From the NCBI RefSeq assembly GCF_001294335.1, contig NZ_LGKG01000207.1, forward strand, positions 62,001 to 126,000: a DNA stretch of 64,000 nt, written 5' to 3'. Shown here piece by piece: positions 15,659 to 23,842 of this stretch (position 1 is its first letter; each line of letters opens with the position of its first letter). The notes under the pieces are model-generated. The model did no database searches and had not been told where the DNA came from. It was given only the letters and a program-made list of their open reading frames with translations. This DNA comes from Streptomyces chattanoogensis (GTDB lineage: Bacteria > Actinomycetota > Actinomycetes > Streptomycetales > Streptomycetaceae). Position numbers and translations under genes: made by a program.

Positions 15659-16378
15659 CTAAATCAGCTCGACCGGTAATGCCTCCGCCGCACGGCGGAT
15701 TACGTCGGTGACCGCTTCCGGATGGTGCTCGAAATAGAAGTGGCCGCCCTCGGACCAGTGCCTCTCGGGCTCGCCAACACCCTCACGCGACCAGTCCGCC
15801 AGGTCGTCGGGGCGGACCAGCGGATCGTCGACACCGTTGACCAGCGAGATCCCGAACGGCAGTGCCGGGGCGGGGCGATACCGATACTCCGCGACCCTTT
15901 CGAAATCGGCTCGGACATCGGGCAGGATGAATTCCTGCAGTTCGGGATCGGCCACGATCTCGGGCCGCAATCCCCCGTAGAGCGCGACCGCGTCGGTGAG
16001 GCGGTGGCCGTCGAGCCCCGCCACCTCGACCATCCGCGGCGTCGGGTGCAGGGCCGGCGCGACACAGCCGGAAGCGATCAGGTGCGCGGGGCGATCGCCG
16101 AGCCTGCGGGCGACCTCGAAGGCGATCAGCGCCCCAAGACTGTGCCCGAACAGCAGAAACGGCCCGGTGCGGTGCGCCGCGATCCGCTCGGCGACCTGAT
16201 CGCAGAGCGTCTCGATCCCGGTGCGCTCGGGCGGCGTGACCGCTACCAGTGCGGTCACTCCCGCCAACGCCTCCTGCCACTCGACGAACGCCTGCGCCCG
16301 GCCGCCGGCATGCGCAAAGCAGTAGGTACGGGGCCACCCCGACGGCACGGCGCGTGCCGTCTCGAACCATGAATCCAT
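15659..16378 (-). CDS. Type II thioesterase
   Basis: A 239-residue alpha/beta hydrolase of the external (type II) thioesterase family, which clears mis-primed acyl groups from carrier proteins of NRPS/PKS lines. The nucleophile elbow is GHSLGA near residue 98, the Asp is in NGVDDPLV, and the His in GGHFYFEHHP. It is the first gene of the operon. The ATG at 16378 has GGAGGGG upstream in a duplicated leader. A TTA codon (complement of 15677-15679) sits eight codons from the end, consistent with bldA control of the whole operon. The 27-base gap to the next gene is the largest intergenic break until the KAS III/diiron boundary. Confidence 0.92.
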   Translation of the reverse strand: MDSWFETARAVPSGWPRTYCFAHAGGRAQAFVEWQEALAGVTALVAVTPPERTGIETLCDQVAERIAAHRTGPFLLFGHSLGALIAFEVARRLGDRPAHLIASGCVAPALHPTPRMVEVAGLDGHRLTDAVALYGGLRPEIVADPELQEFILPDVRADFERVAEYRYRPAPALPFGISLVNGVDDPLVRPDDLADWSREGVGEPERHWSEGGHFYFEHHPEAVTDVIRRAAEALPVELI

Positions 16379-16380
16379 CC

Positions 16381-16442
16381 GCGTTTCCCCTCCTGTCGAG
16401 CCCAGGCAAAACGTTTCCTCCTTCTGCCGAGCCCCAGGTAAA
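16381..16442 (-). repeat. Imperfect direct repeat in the operon leader, with the ribosome binding site
   Basis: Two copies of about 30 bp, 16381-16410 and 16411-16442, differ at a few positions. On the minus strand each reads roughly TTTT(G/A)CCTGGG then CTCG, a purine-rich GGAGG-like stretch and GAAACG. The proximal copy supplies the GGAGGGG ahead of the thioesterase ATG; the distal copy carries a second, unused GGAGG. Confidence 0.7.
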
Positions 16443-16528
16443 ACAGGGTCGCCGTCCGGACGGTGAACTCAGGAAAAGCCTCGCTCGTCGACCGCAGTTG
16501 ATGATCCGATCCACGGAAGACGGATTCA

Positions 16529-16556
16529 ATTGTTGACCGCTACATGGAGTTGTCAA
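16529..16556 (-). promoter_or_regulatory. Candidate sigma-70-type promoter for the 16.4-kb operon
   Basis: On the minus strand a perfect TTGACA (16556-16551) is followed after 16 bp by AACAAT (16534-16529), matching four of six bases of the -10 consensus. It lies about 150 bp upstream of the first gene. The surrounding 16443-16865 holds no credible gene on either strand; it is the promoter region of this operon and the 3' flank of the lipase gene. Confidence 0.4.
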
Positions 16557-16865
16557 GTGCCAGGGGACCTTACCCGTGAGCATGCGGAGCACTTTCCGAC
16601 GGCGAAAATCCGCCATGCCCAAAAATCACCGGAGAAAACCTCACGACATGAGTTCAGCCATGATCAAGAGCGCTTTCAGGAATTCCTTGCCGTGAAAGCG
16701 GCAGCCACTGGCCGAAAACACGAGCATGTGCTGCGCACGAACTCTCCCCGTCTCACCCGCATCAGCCATAACAGGCCGATCGGCGGCAATCCGTAGACGT
16801 TCGAGTGAGCAGGCCGGGCAGTTGAACACCGGAGTGGGGGCGGTGGGATGGCAGCCGGACAGGTC

Positions 16866-17705
16866 CTAACGCCAGAGAGCGGCCACCGCCGGCGCCGCGT
16901 GCAGGCCCTGTTCGTGGCCGGCGCGGGCGGCGGACTCCCGCACCGCGGGGTCGAGCAGGTCCGGCCCGATCGCCGACGCCGAGGAGTCGTCCGGGCGGAT
17001 CACCGAGACCTTCGCTCCCCGCCCACGCAGCGCGGCCACTTGGTCGTCGAGGTGGGTCCTGCCGGGAGCCGCCATGACCTGAAGCACGAGTATCCGGTCG
17101 CACCCCGCGGCAAGGTCGGCGTTCTCCGTCGTGCGGATCCCGCCGTCGACGTAGCGCCGCCCGTCGATCGTGACCGGCGGCCAGGCTCCCGGCACCGCAC
17201 AGCTCGCCGTCACCGCGTCCACGAGAGCGACGCCCGACGCCGGGCCGAACACCCGCTCCGCACCGGTTTCCGCATCCACCGCCACGATCTTCAACTCCGA
17301 CCGCGGCCAGTCGTGCGAGGGCAGCCGGGCCTCGATCACCGCGCGCCGCTCGGCTTCCGTGACGGTCGGCGCGGCCAGCGCCATGGCGCCCAGCCGGCGT
17401 CGCAGGTCGAGAGCGTCCGTAGCGCCGTCATGGGCGTCGAGAGACAGCTCCAGCAAGTCATCGGTATCGAGGACGGGCGACAGTTCGGGTGCCTGGAGTG
17501 CCGGATCGATCTGGCGGGCGAGCAACTCCCCGAGCGGGGTGCCACTGGTGATCTGCGCGGCCACCGTCGACCCCGCGGACGTGCCGACGATCACGTCCGC
17601 GTCCAGGATGTCGACGCCCCCTTCGAGAAGTCCGGCCAACAGGCCCGTCTGCCATGCGACTCCCGCCACACCGCCGCCGCCGAGTACCAGCCCATGTCGA
17701 ATCAT
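16866..17705 (-). CDS. Patatin-like phospholipase family protein
   Basis: A 279-residue lipid acyl hydrolase. The oxyanion loop GGGGVAG lies at residues 8-14, the nucleophile motif GTSAG near 42-46, and the catalytic Asp in VDGGIR, giving the patatin Ser-Asp dyad. There is no signal peptide, so it is probably cytosolic or peripherally membrane-bound. The start ATG at 17705 begins exactly at the conserved N-terminus MIRHGLVLGGGG; the longer frame upstream is unrelated. It is separated from the biosynthetic operon by the promoter region and probably does not belong to it. Confidence 0.88.
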   Translation of the reverse strand: MIRHGLVLGGGGVAGVAWQTGLLAGLLEGGVDILDADVIVGTSAGSTVAAQITSGTPLGELLARQIDPALQAPELSPVLDTDDLLELSLDAHDGATDALDLRRRLGAMALAAPTVTEAERRAVIEARLPSHDWPRSELKIVAVDAETGAERVFGPASGVALVDAVTASCAVPGAWPPVTIDGRRYVDGGIRTTENADLAAGCDRILVLQVMAAPGRTHLDDQVAALRGRGAKVSVIRPDDSSASAIGPDLLDPAVRESAARAGHEQGLHAAPAVAALWR

Positions 17706-17886
17706 CTGCCGACGATACGTCCAGGGCGCCGGAGCCCTCCGCCTGGAATCAGCCGAAACCCCCGAGTTCCACGGTGAGGTGGCACTGCCCCGTCGAGCCC
17801 ACTGCCGAACTCCCCGCCCGGGGCAGTGGATGCGGCGACGACGTCGCGGACGTCCACAAGGGACACCACCACGTCGCGCCCCTCGC

Positions 17887-19335
17887 CTACCGTGCGCCGC
17901 GCCGCCGCACCAACCGCTCGAAGCGCACCATGTCCCGCGGCCCGCGGGCGAAGGTCTGCACCGCGAGCGGCGGGGCGAACCGGCGGCGGGTGAGGGCCTG
18001 CGGGGCCGCGAACTCGCGCAGCCCGTCCGCCCCGTGGATACGTCCGAACCCGGAGCGGCCACGGCCGCCGAAGGGCAGCGCACCCACGGCCGTGAAGGTC
18101 AGGACATCATTCACGCTCACCATGCCGGCGTGCAGGGACCGGGCCAGGCGCACCCCGCCCCGCCGCGCGAAGACCGCGCCGCCGAGCCCGTACGCGCTGG
18201 CGTTGGTCCGCGCCACCCCCTCGGCCGCGTCCCGTACCCGGTTCACGACGAGCACCGGACCGAACGTCTCCTCCCGCACCGCGTCCGCGTCCTCGGGCAC
18301 ATCGGCGAGCACGACCGGTCCGGTCACATACGGCGGCACCACCGACTCGGGCCCGCCCGCAACGGCCCGCGCGCCTCGGGCCAGCGCGTCGTCGATATGG
18401 CGGCGTACGACATCGAGCTGTCCCGCGAGGGCCATGCGCCCGTAGTCGCCGTCCGCCCCGCCCTCGATGTCCCTCGCCCGCTGAGCGATCCGCTGGAGGA
18501 ACCGTTCATGGACGGCCTCGGCCACATAGACCCGCTCGATACCCGCACACGACTGCCCGGCATTGGAACAGCCGCCCCACAGCGCCGCCTCCACGGCCGC
18601 GTCGACGTCCGCGTCCTCGGCGACCACCAGCGCGTCCTTGCCCCCGAGTTCGAGCAGAACCGGGGTGAGGGTGGGGGCACAGGCCGCGAGGACACGGGCG
18701 CCGGTGCCGGGCGACCCGGTGAACGCGACCTTGTCGACGCCGGAACGGCACAGCGCGGCGCCCGCCGCCCCGTCCCCCGTCACCACCTCGAAGACGGGCG
18801 AGTCCGGTACGGCCTCCGCGAAGGTGTCGGCGAGCCAGCGTCCCGTTCCGGGGGTGTGCTCGCTGGGTTTCAGGACCACCGCGTTGCCCGCCGCGAGCGC
18901 GTACGAGACGGAGCCGAGCGGGGTGTGGACGGGGTAGTTCCAGGGCCCGATGACGCCGATGACCCCGTACGGGCGGTACTCCACCGTCGACCGCTGATGG
19001 AGCATCAGCAGCCCGGAGCGTACGGAGCGGCGGCGCAGTACGGGACCCGCGTTGCGAGCGGCCCAGCCCAGGTGCTCGAAGGCCGCGGCCAGCTCGATGA
19101 GCGCGTCCGCGCGCACCTTGCCCGCCTCGTCCTCCAGGAGGCCGACGATCTCGTCGAGGCGGCGCGTCATGACACGCCGCCACCGCAGCAGTCGCGCGCC
19201 CCGCTCACGGTGGCCGAGCGCGTCCCACGCGGGAGCGGCGGCGCGGGCGCGGCGGACGGCGGCGCCGACGGCGGCCTCCGGACCCTCATGACCGCTCAAC
19301 TTCGTCTCATCCACCGCAACTTGGGCATACGACAT
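17887..19335 (-). CDS. Aldehyde dehydrogenase family protein
   Basis: A 482-residue NAD(P)-dependent aldehyde dehydrogenase. Visible motifs: PWNYPV (substrate/cofactor loop), KPSEHTP, FTGSPGTG, ELGGKD with the general-base Glu, and NAGQSCAG with the catalytic Cys. The substrate is not predictable. I prefer the ATG at 19335 over a GTG four codons upstream because AGGGGTGGG precedes it. A divergent TetR-family gene and two matching operators lie just upstream, so it is very likely the regulator's target. Confidence 0.9.
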   Translation of the reverse strand: MSYAQVAVDETKLSGHEGPEAAVGAAVRRARAAAPAWDALGHRERGARLLRWRRVMTRRLDEIVGLLEDEAGKVRADALIELAAAFEHLGWAARNAGPVLRRRSVRSGLLMLHQRSTVEYRPYGVIGVIGPWNYPVHTPLGSVSYALAAGNAVVLKPSEHTPGTGRWLADTFAEAVPDSPVFEVVTGDGAAGAALCRSGVDKVAFTGSPGTGARVLAACAPTLTPVLLELGGKDALVVAEDADVDAAVEAALWGGCSNAGQSCAGIERVYVAEAVHERFLQRIAQRARDIEGGADGDYGRMALAGQLDVVRRHIDDALARGARAVAGGPESVVPPYVTGPVVLADVPEDADAVREETFGPVLVVNRVRDAAEGVARTNASAYGLGGAVFARRGGVRLARSLHAGMVSVNDVLTFTAVGALPFGGRGRSGFGRIHGADGLREFAAPQALTRRRFAPPLAVQTFARGPRDMVRFERLVRRRGAR

Positions 19336-19355
19336 GGCCCATCCCACCCCTCGTT

Positions 19356-19377
19356 CAGAACGATACGGACCGTTCTG
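19356..19377. promoter_or_regulatory. Inverted repeat, probable TetR operator 1
   Basis: CAGAACG and CGTTCTG are perfect 7-bp arms around an 8-bp centre (ATACGGAC). It lies about 20 bp upstream of the aldehyde dehydrogenase start. Its core is an almost exact inverted copy of the second site at 19415-19432, the expected pattern for one regulator binding both sides of a divergent promoter. Confidence 0.65.
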
Positions 19378-19414
19378 AAACTACTACCCCTCGGCCCCCT
19401 GGTCGAGAGGTCAA

Positions 19415-19432
19415 GACGATCCGTATCGTGTT
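19415..19432. promoter_or_regulatory. Inverted repeat, probable TetR operator 2
   Basis: The core ACGATCCGTATCGT has 5-bp arms ACGAT/ATCGT. It differs by one base from the reverse complement of the core in site 1 (ACGATACGGACCGT). It lies about 50 bp upstream of the TetR-family gene, so it probably mediates autoregulation. Confidence 0.6.
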
Positions 19433-19479
19433 CGCAGCTGATGCTCACCGCGCACAGCCGAACCGACGACGGGAGCACC

Positions 19480-20121
19480 ATGGGCGAGACACGCACCCTC
19501 AAGGCCGTGGCCGACGGCACCGGCCCCGCGCGCCGACGGCGTGATCTGGAGGCGCGCGAGCGCATCATGGCCGCCACCCTCAAGCTCCTCCAGGAACGCG
19601 GCTATGCACGCCTCACGATCGAAGGCGTGGCCGCGGACGCGGCAGTGGGCAAGGCCACCGTCTACCGCTCCTGGCCGAACAAGGCGGCGCTGGTCCTGGC
19701 AGCGGTACGGGACCGACTGGCCGACGTCCCCACGGAGCCGACGGGCGACTCCCGCACCGAACTGCTCGCCGTGGCCGAGCAGGCGATGGCGCGCTTCTAC
19801 GGCTCCGACGAGGTCCGTCTCGTCCTCCCCGCCCTGTTCGCCGAGGCCGCCCGCGAACCCGTTCTCCTGGAACGCCTGCGCACGGAGATCCTGGAACCCC
19901 GCAACGCCCAGGCCCGCTCCGTCGTGGAACGCGCCATCGCCCGCGGCGACCTGCCCGAGGACACCGACGTACCCATGCTCCTGGAGCAATGGGCGGGCTA
20001 CCTGCTCTTCCGCGGTCTGTGGCACGACGACCCACTGCCCACCGACACGGTCCGCCGCCTGGTCGACGCCACGCTGGCGTCACCGCCACGCTTGCCGCGA
20101 AGCAGTTCGCAGGACGCGTAA
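19480..20121 (+). CDS. TetR-family transcriptional regulator
   Basis: A 213-residue repressor. The N-terminal helix-turn-helix spans about residues 25-75, with AATLKLLQERGYARLTIEG and AVGKATVYRSWPNKAAL typical of the family; the C-terminal half resembles TetR_C ligand domains. The ATG at 19480 has GGGAGCACC upstream; an in-frame ATG at 19441 is possible but has no ribosome site. It is divergent from the aldehyde dehydrogenase gene and probably represses both genes through the twin operators between them. Confidence 0.9.
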   Translation: MGETRTLKAVADGTGPARRRRDLEARERIMAATLKLLQERGYARLTIEGVAADAAVGKATVYRSWPNKAALVLAAVRDRLADVPTEPTGDSRTELLAVAEQAMARFYGSDEVRLVLPALFAEAAREPVLLERLRTEILEPRNAQARSVVERAIARGDLPEDTDVPMLLEQWAGYLLFRGLWHDDPLPTDTVRRLVDATLASPPRLPRSSSQDA

Positions 20122-20158
20122 ACACCCGCCCTGGATGACCGGTGCGACGGGGCCAGGG

Positions 20159-21082
20159 TCAACGGTTCGGAAGCGACTCCGCAAGGGCGAGGGCGGGCGG
20201 GGCGAGGGCGGTCGCACCGTCTTCGATGTCCCACAGCGCGTTCTGCAGCAGCCGCCCCAGCGTCCAGCCGGTCGCACGCGCGCGTTCCAGGCACAGGACC
20301 TCGGTGAGCAGGTCGAAGCGGCGCCGCACCAGGCGTCGGGTGTCGCCCTTCGCGACGACGTCGTCCCACCGGCTGTCCAGGGCGGGCCACAGGTCGAAGC
20401 CGGGGTCCCCGGCGAGCGGCTCGGGGTCGATGGCGAGCCACGGCTCGCGCTCCGCGGCGAGAACGTTGCCGTAGTGCAGATCCCAATGCAGCATCCGGTC
20501 GCCGGGTTCGCCGGCCAGCTCGGCCACCGCCGACGCCCAACCCCGCAGGCGGCGCCGGTCGGCCGGGTCGGCCAGAGCCGTGACCGCCTGCGGAACCTGT
20601 TCCAGCATCTCTGCGGCGATATCACCGAGGCGCCGCAGTCCCGGCGGTGCGGGGACGGAGACCAACCGCGCCTGAAGCGCGGCGAGAATGCCCATCGCCA
20701 CGTCGTCGTCCTCGATCGAGGCCAGCGTGCGGGCACCGTCCAGCCGCTCCAGGAGCATGGTGCTGCTCCCGGGATCGTGGTCGAGCAGCCGCACCATCCC
20801 CTCGCCGTTCCATACGCGCAGTCCGATGAGTGCGGCGCTGGTCTCCTGCCTGGGCATCTGGAGTTTGAGGACCGCCCGGGTGCCGTCATCGCGCACCACC
20901 GGCAGCACCAGCGAGGCCTCGCCCGCCCCGGCCGCGCCGTCCCGTTGCAGCTCCCAGCGGTCCAGGAATTCCGCAACCAGAGCCGGCAGTGCGGCGATCC
21001 AGGCATTCCCTTCCTCGCCGAACCCTCTGGCGCACGAGGACGCCAGGGACTGCGGGACGTCGACCACCTTCGATGTACTCAA
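20159..21082 (-). CDS. Aminoglycoside/hydroxyurea phosphotransferase-like kinase
   Basis: A 307-residue kinase of the streptomycin/hydroxyurea phosphotransferase type. The catalytic loop is HWDLHYGN near residues 214-221 and the Mg-binding Asp is in LAIDPEPLAGDPGFD. Family members phosphorylate small molecules such as streptomycin; the substrate is not known here, and it may be a resistance or housekeeping kinase. I chose a TTG start at 21082 because GAAGGAAG lies five bases upstream; longer in-frame starts overlap the upstream gene. It is convergent with the TetR gene, with a short CCCTGG/CCAGGG inverted repeat between them. Confidence 0.8.
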   Translation of the reverse strand: MSTSKVVDVPQSLASSCARGFGEEGNAWIAALPALVAEFLDRWELQRDGAAGAGEASLVLPVVRDDGTRAVLKLQMPRQETSAALIGLRVWNGEGMVRLLDHDPGSSTMLLERLDGARTLASIEDDDVAMGILAALQARLVSVPAPPGLRRLGDIAAEMLEQVPQAVTALADPADRRRLRGWASAVAELAGEPGDRMLHWDLHYGNVLAAEREPWLAIDPEPLAGDPGFDLWPALDSRWDDVVAKGDTRRLVRRRFDLLTEVLCLERARATGWTLGRLLQNALWDIEDGATALAPPALALAESLPNR

Positions 21083-21146
21083 ATGGGCTTCCTTCAGGGG
21101 GAGTTGGGATTTCGAGACGCACCCGGTCGGAGAACGGCGGCTCGGC

Positions 21147-21689
21147 TCAGTCCACCGTCTGGTCACCGTCGGGAAGGTCCTCCACCGTCACCTTCCCCTG
21201 CGACAACCCGAGTGCGTCGGCAACCACCCTGGCCAGGCCGTCCGGATCGGGCCCAGTGGGTACGGGCACCTGCTCGCCCTCGGCGTAACTCTCGATCGCC
21301 TTGGTGAAGTAGCTCGGGTCCCAGGCACCGACGGCGCCCCTGACCTCCACCGCCCGTACCCCTCGTGCCCCGATCCGCTGTCCGACCGCAGCGAGGATGC
21401 GATCCGACCGGTACTCCCCCGGCACCTGGAACAAGCTGGCGTGTGCGCCCACTTTTCCACCGTCCTGGAGGCGGACGGTCACCGTCAGACAGCTGGTCAC
21501 GCTCGGATAGGTGAGGGTCCCGCCGGGCCCGATCTCGCCGACCTGTCCCTCGGTGATCCTGAGGTTCGCTTTTCCGCTCGCGACCGCCGGCGGAGCCTGG
21601 TCCATGACCACACAAGTGGCACTCAGGCACAGGCCCAGCAGGGCTGTGACGGGTAACCAGGCAGCGCCGTATCCCCGCACCCACCGCAT
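21147..21689 (-). CDS. Small secreted or membrane-anchored protein, function unknown
   Basis: About 180 residues from the ATG at 21689. An N-terminal hydrophobic segment (WLPVTALLGLCLSATCVV, residues about 11-28) looks like an uncleaved anchor or signal peptide, followed by about 150 soluble residues with no motif I recognise. An alternative start about 72 bases upstream (near 21761) has GAAGAAG before it, so the N-terminus is uncertain. It lies 64 bp upstream of the phosphotransferase-like gene on the same strand and may be cotranscribed. Confidence 0.6.
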   Translation of the reverse strand: MRWVRGYGAAWLPVTALLGLCLSATCVVMDQAPPAVASGKANLRITEGQVGEIGPGGTLTYPSVTSCLTVTVRLQDGGKVGAHASLFQVPGEYRSDRILAAVGQRIGARGVRAVEVRGAVGAWDPSYFTKAIESYAEGEQVPVPTGPDPDGLARVVADALGLSQGKVTVEDLPDGDQTVD

Positions 21690-21880
21690 CCCCCGGATCC
21701 TCCGTACCGGCTCGACCGGCGCACCGTGCCTCTTCGCCTCGACAGGGCGTCGTCTTCCCATTCTTCTTCCCACTCTGCTTCCGTCCTGCTTCCGTCCTGT
21801 TCTCGTCCACGTGAACCTACTCCCGGCCGACCGCCCGGCCTGGTGGCGGGTGTTGGGGTGGTGGGCCGCCCGGCCCACGT

Positions 21881-22321
21881 TCAGTAACCGCCGCCGGCGC
21901 CCACCACGGTGATCTTCATCTGCATGCCCAGTCCCTTGTGCCCGTCCACCGGGCAGTACACCTCGTACGTGCCTGGCTTCAGGGTCACGCCGAGGCGCGC
22001 GGACGCACCCGGCTTCAGGGTCCGGGTGTGGTGCTCGCCGCCGGGCCCTTCGATCTCGAGTGCGTGCACGTGTTGGCCGTGGTTCCGGGCGACGAAGTCA
22101 TAGCGCTGTCCGGCCGTGAAGGTCGTCTTCGACAGCATGACGCGGAAGTCGGCCAGTGTGACCTCGACCTTCGTCGCCGCCGGCCGACCACTGGTCTGCT
22201 GCCGTCCGGCCGGTCCGTCGTGTTGCGCCGACCCGCCGCAGGCGGCAAGCGCGCCCATGAGCACACCCGCTGCCAGTCCCATGGCCACCCGGGTCCGGCC
22301 TCGGGCTGTGGTCCTTGGCAT
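21881..22321 (-). CDS. Cupredoxin-domain lipoprotein
   Basis: A 146-residue exported blue-copper-like protein. It has a lipoprotein signal with lipobox LAAC near residue 30, a Ser/Gly/Gln linker, then a cupredoxin fold with a His region NHGQHVHALE and a C-terminal CPVDGHKGLGM containing the Cys, His and Met typical of a type 1 copper site. It probably carries electrons or binds copper outside the membrane. The ATG at 22321 has GGAGG six bases upstream. It is divergent from an ECF sigma factor gene and may be its target. Confidence 0.88.
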   Translation of the reverse strand: MPRTTARGRTRVAMGLAAGVLMGALAACGGSAQHDGPAGRQQTSGRPAATKVEVTLADFRVMLSKTTFTAGQRYDFVARNHGQHVHALEIEGPGGEHHTRTLKPGASARLGVTLKPGTYEVYCPVDGHKGLGMQMKITVVGAGGGY

Positions 22322-22486
22322 CTCGCACCTCCGAACAGCTGTGTCCCGCATGGGGCTCGAACGGCTCGTACGGGGTACACGGGGTACGGACCACCGAGCC
22401 GCAGGGATTGGCCGGTGGGGCCGGAACACCAGGGGAGGGTGGTCCTTCGCTTCGCCGTCGCCGGGCAATCCCCCGGCCAGGGCGGT

Positions 22487-22498
22487 CCGTATATACGG
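22487..22498. promoter_or_regulatory. Perfect 12-bp palindrome abutting the sigma factor start
   Basis: CCGTATATACGG lies two bases before the ATG at 22501. No Shine-Dalgarno sequence is visible there, so the sigma gene is probably leaderless, or the palindrome is an operator over its promoter. Further upstream (22368-22389) CGGGGTAC occurs twice in direct orientation. Confidence 0.4.
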
Positions 22499-22500
22499 GT

Positions 22501-23085
22501 ATGCAGGAGTTTGGGTTCCCGGTCGGCCGTCTCCCGGACGAAGCCTTGCTGTCCGGACTTGCCACCGGCGACCCAGAGCTCGCGGTGACTTTCGTACGGC
22601 GGTTCCAGCACAGGGTCTTCGGTGTCGCCCTCGCCGTCCTCGGCGATCCCCAGCTCGCCGAGGACATCGCCCAGCAGACGTTCGAGCGTGCATGGCGGCA
22701 TGCGCAGATCTATGACTCCCGCCGGGGATCGGTGGCGACCTGGCTGACAACCATTGCGCACAACCTCGCCATCGACGCCATCCGCTCGCGCCGGACGGAG
22801 CCGGTGGCTCCCGAAGATCTCGACGCGCTCCTCGGTGCGGTGACCGAGACCCCGGAGCGGCTTGCGCTCGCGGACGAGGCATCGTCCAGGCTGCGGGCCG
22901 CCGTGGCGCAGCTGCCGCGCGAACAGGGCCGTGCTGTGGTGATGGCAGGCATCTACGGGATGACGGCCCAGCAGATCGCCGACCGGGAGGAGATCCCGCT
23001 GGGCACGGCCAAGACGCGGATCAGGACCGCGATGGGGAAGCTGCGGTCCACGCTCGCATCGCCGAATCGAGGCGACCATGTCTAG
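22501..23085 (+). CDS. ECF RNA polymerase sigma factor
   Basis: A 194-residue sigma-70-family factor with region 2 (LAEDIAQQTFERAWRHAQIY, residues about 53-72) and region 4 (REQGRAVVMAGIYGMTAQQIA then GTAKTRIRTAMGKLR). Its length and the absence of regions 1 and 3 mark it as extracytoplasmic-function type. The gene overlaps by eight bases the anti-sigma gene, so the pair is coupled. The ATG at 22501 is the first plausible start and follows a palindrome directly. A likely regulon member is the divergent cupredoxin gene. Confidence 0.92.
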   Translation: MQEFGFPVGRLPDEALLSGLATGDPELAVTFVRRFQHRVFGVALAVLGDPQLAEDIAQQTFERAWRHAQIYDSRRGSVATWLTTIAHNLAIDAIRSRRTEPVAPEDLDALLGAVTETPERLALADEASSRLRAAVAQLPREQGRAVVMAGIYGMTAQQIADREEIPLGTAKTRIRTAMGKLRSTLASPNRGDHV

Positions 23086-23824
23086 GGACGTGACCTGCGA
23101 GAAGCTGCTGGACATCGGCGCCGAGCTGGCGCTGGGCGTGCTGCCGGCGCGAGAGCGCGCCGCGGCCGTCGCACATCTGGACCGCTGTGCGGACTGCCGG
23201 GAGTACGTGGGGCAGCTGACCCTCGTCGGCGACGGACTGATCGGCCTGGTGCCGGGGCGCGAGCCGCCGGTCGGGTTCGAGACCCGGGTGGCGCGGCCGC
23301 CCGCCCGGTCCGCGGCGGTGCCTGACGGCCGCCGGCACACGCGCGGGCTCGGTCGCGCACACAAGGGCTTCCGCGGACGCGTGCGGCTGCGGGTCGCCTC
23401 CGCCGTCGCCGCCTTCGCACTCGCCTTCGGGTTCGGCGGCTGGGCCGTCGGTACGGTCATCGAGAACGCCGCCGCCCCTTCGCGGCCGGTCGTGGTCGGT
23501 TGGGGAATGATGCGGGGAGATCTGACGGCGGCCGGTCCCCTTCGGCAGCCGTCCGGTGAGATCTTCGTCCATGCCGGATCACCGGCCTGGGTCTACATGT
23601 CCGTCGACCTCGACGACGCCGGGATCTCGTACAGCGGGAAGGTCACCTGCCTCCTGAAGCGGACGAACGGCTCCACCCTGCGCGTCGGCACGTTCGGACT
23701 GCACGACGGCTACGGCTACTGGGGAGCCCCGGTCCCGGTGGACCCGTCCACGGTCTCGGGCGCCCGTCTGGTGTCCGCCGACGGAACCGTCCTCGCCACC
23801 GCGCACTTCGAAGCGGCAGGGTAG
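23078..23824 (+). CDS. Membrane anti-sigma factor (zinc-finger type)
   Basis: A 248-residue protein with an N-terminal zinc-binding anti-sigma motif (HLDRCADC near residues 32-39), a transmembrane helix at about 108-128 (ASAVAAFALAFGFGGWAVG) and a C-terminal extracytoplasmic domain (about 130-248) that may sense the signal. It should hold the upstream ECF sigma factor inactive at the membrane. It starts inside the last codons of the sigma gene (ATGTCTAG), so the two are made in balance. Confidence 0.9.
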   Translation: MSRDVTCEKLLDIGAELALGVLPARERAAAVAHLDRCADCREYVGQLTLVGDGLIGLVPGREPPVGFETRVARPPARSAAVPDGRRHTRGLGRAHKGFRGRVRLRVASAVAAFALAFGFGGWAVGTVIENAAAPSRPVVVGWGMMRGDLTAAGPLRQPSGEIFVHAGSPAWVYMSVDLDDAGISYSGKVTCLLKRTNGSTLRVGTFGLHDGYGYWGAPVPVDPSTVSGARLVSADGTVLATAHFEAAG

Positions 23825-23842
23825 AGCGGCAGGGCAGACCTG

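Noticed and set aside
16530..16829. Small ORFs of 60-90 codons in the operon promoter region
   Set aside because: Weak or absent ribosome sites, mixed codon use and no similarity; treated as non-coding.
16866..17705. Patatin-like lipase as part of the hydrazine operon
   Set aside because: It is separated by a 490-bp promoter region and has its own start; no functional link is visible.
17887..19335. First aldehyde dehydrogenase as part of the hydroxyproline pathway
   Set aside because: It has its own TetR regulator and operators and lies 30 kb from the regulon; the enzyme at 50410-51798 fills that role.
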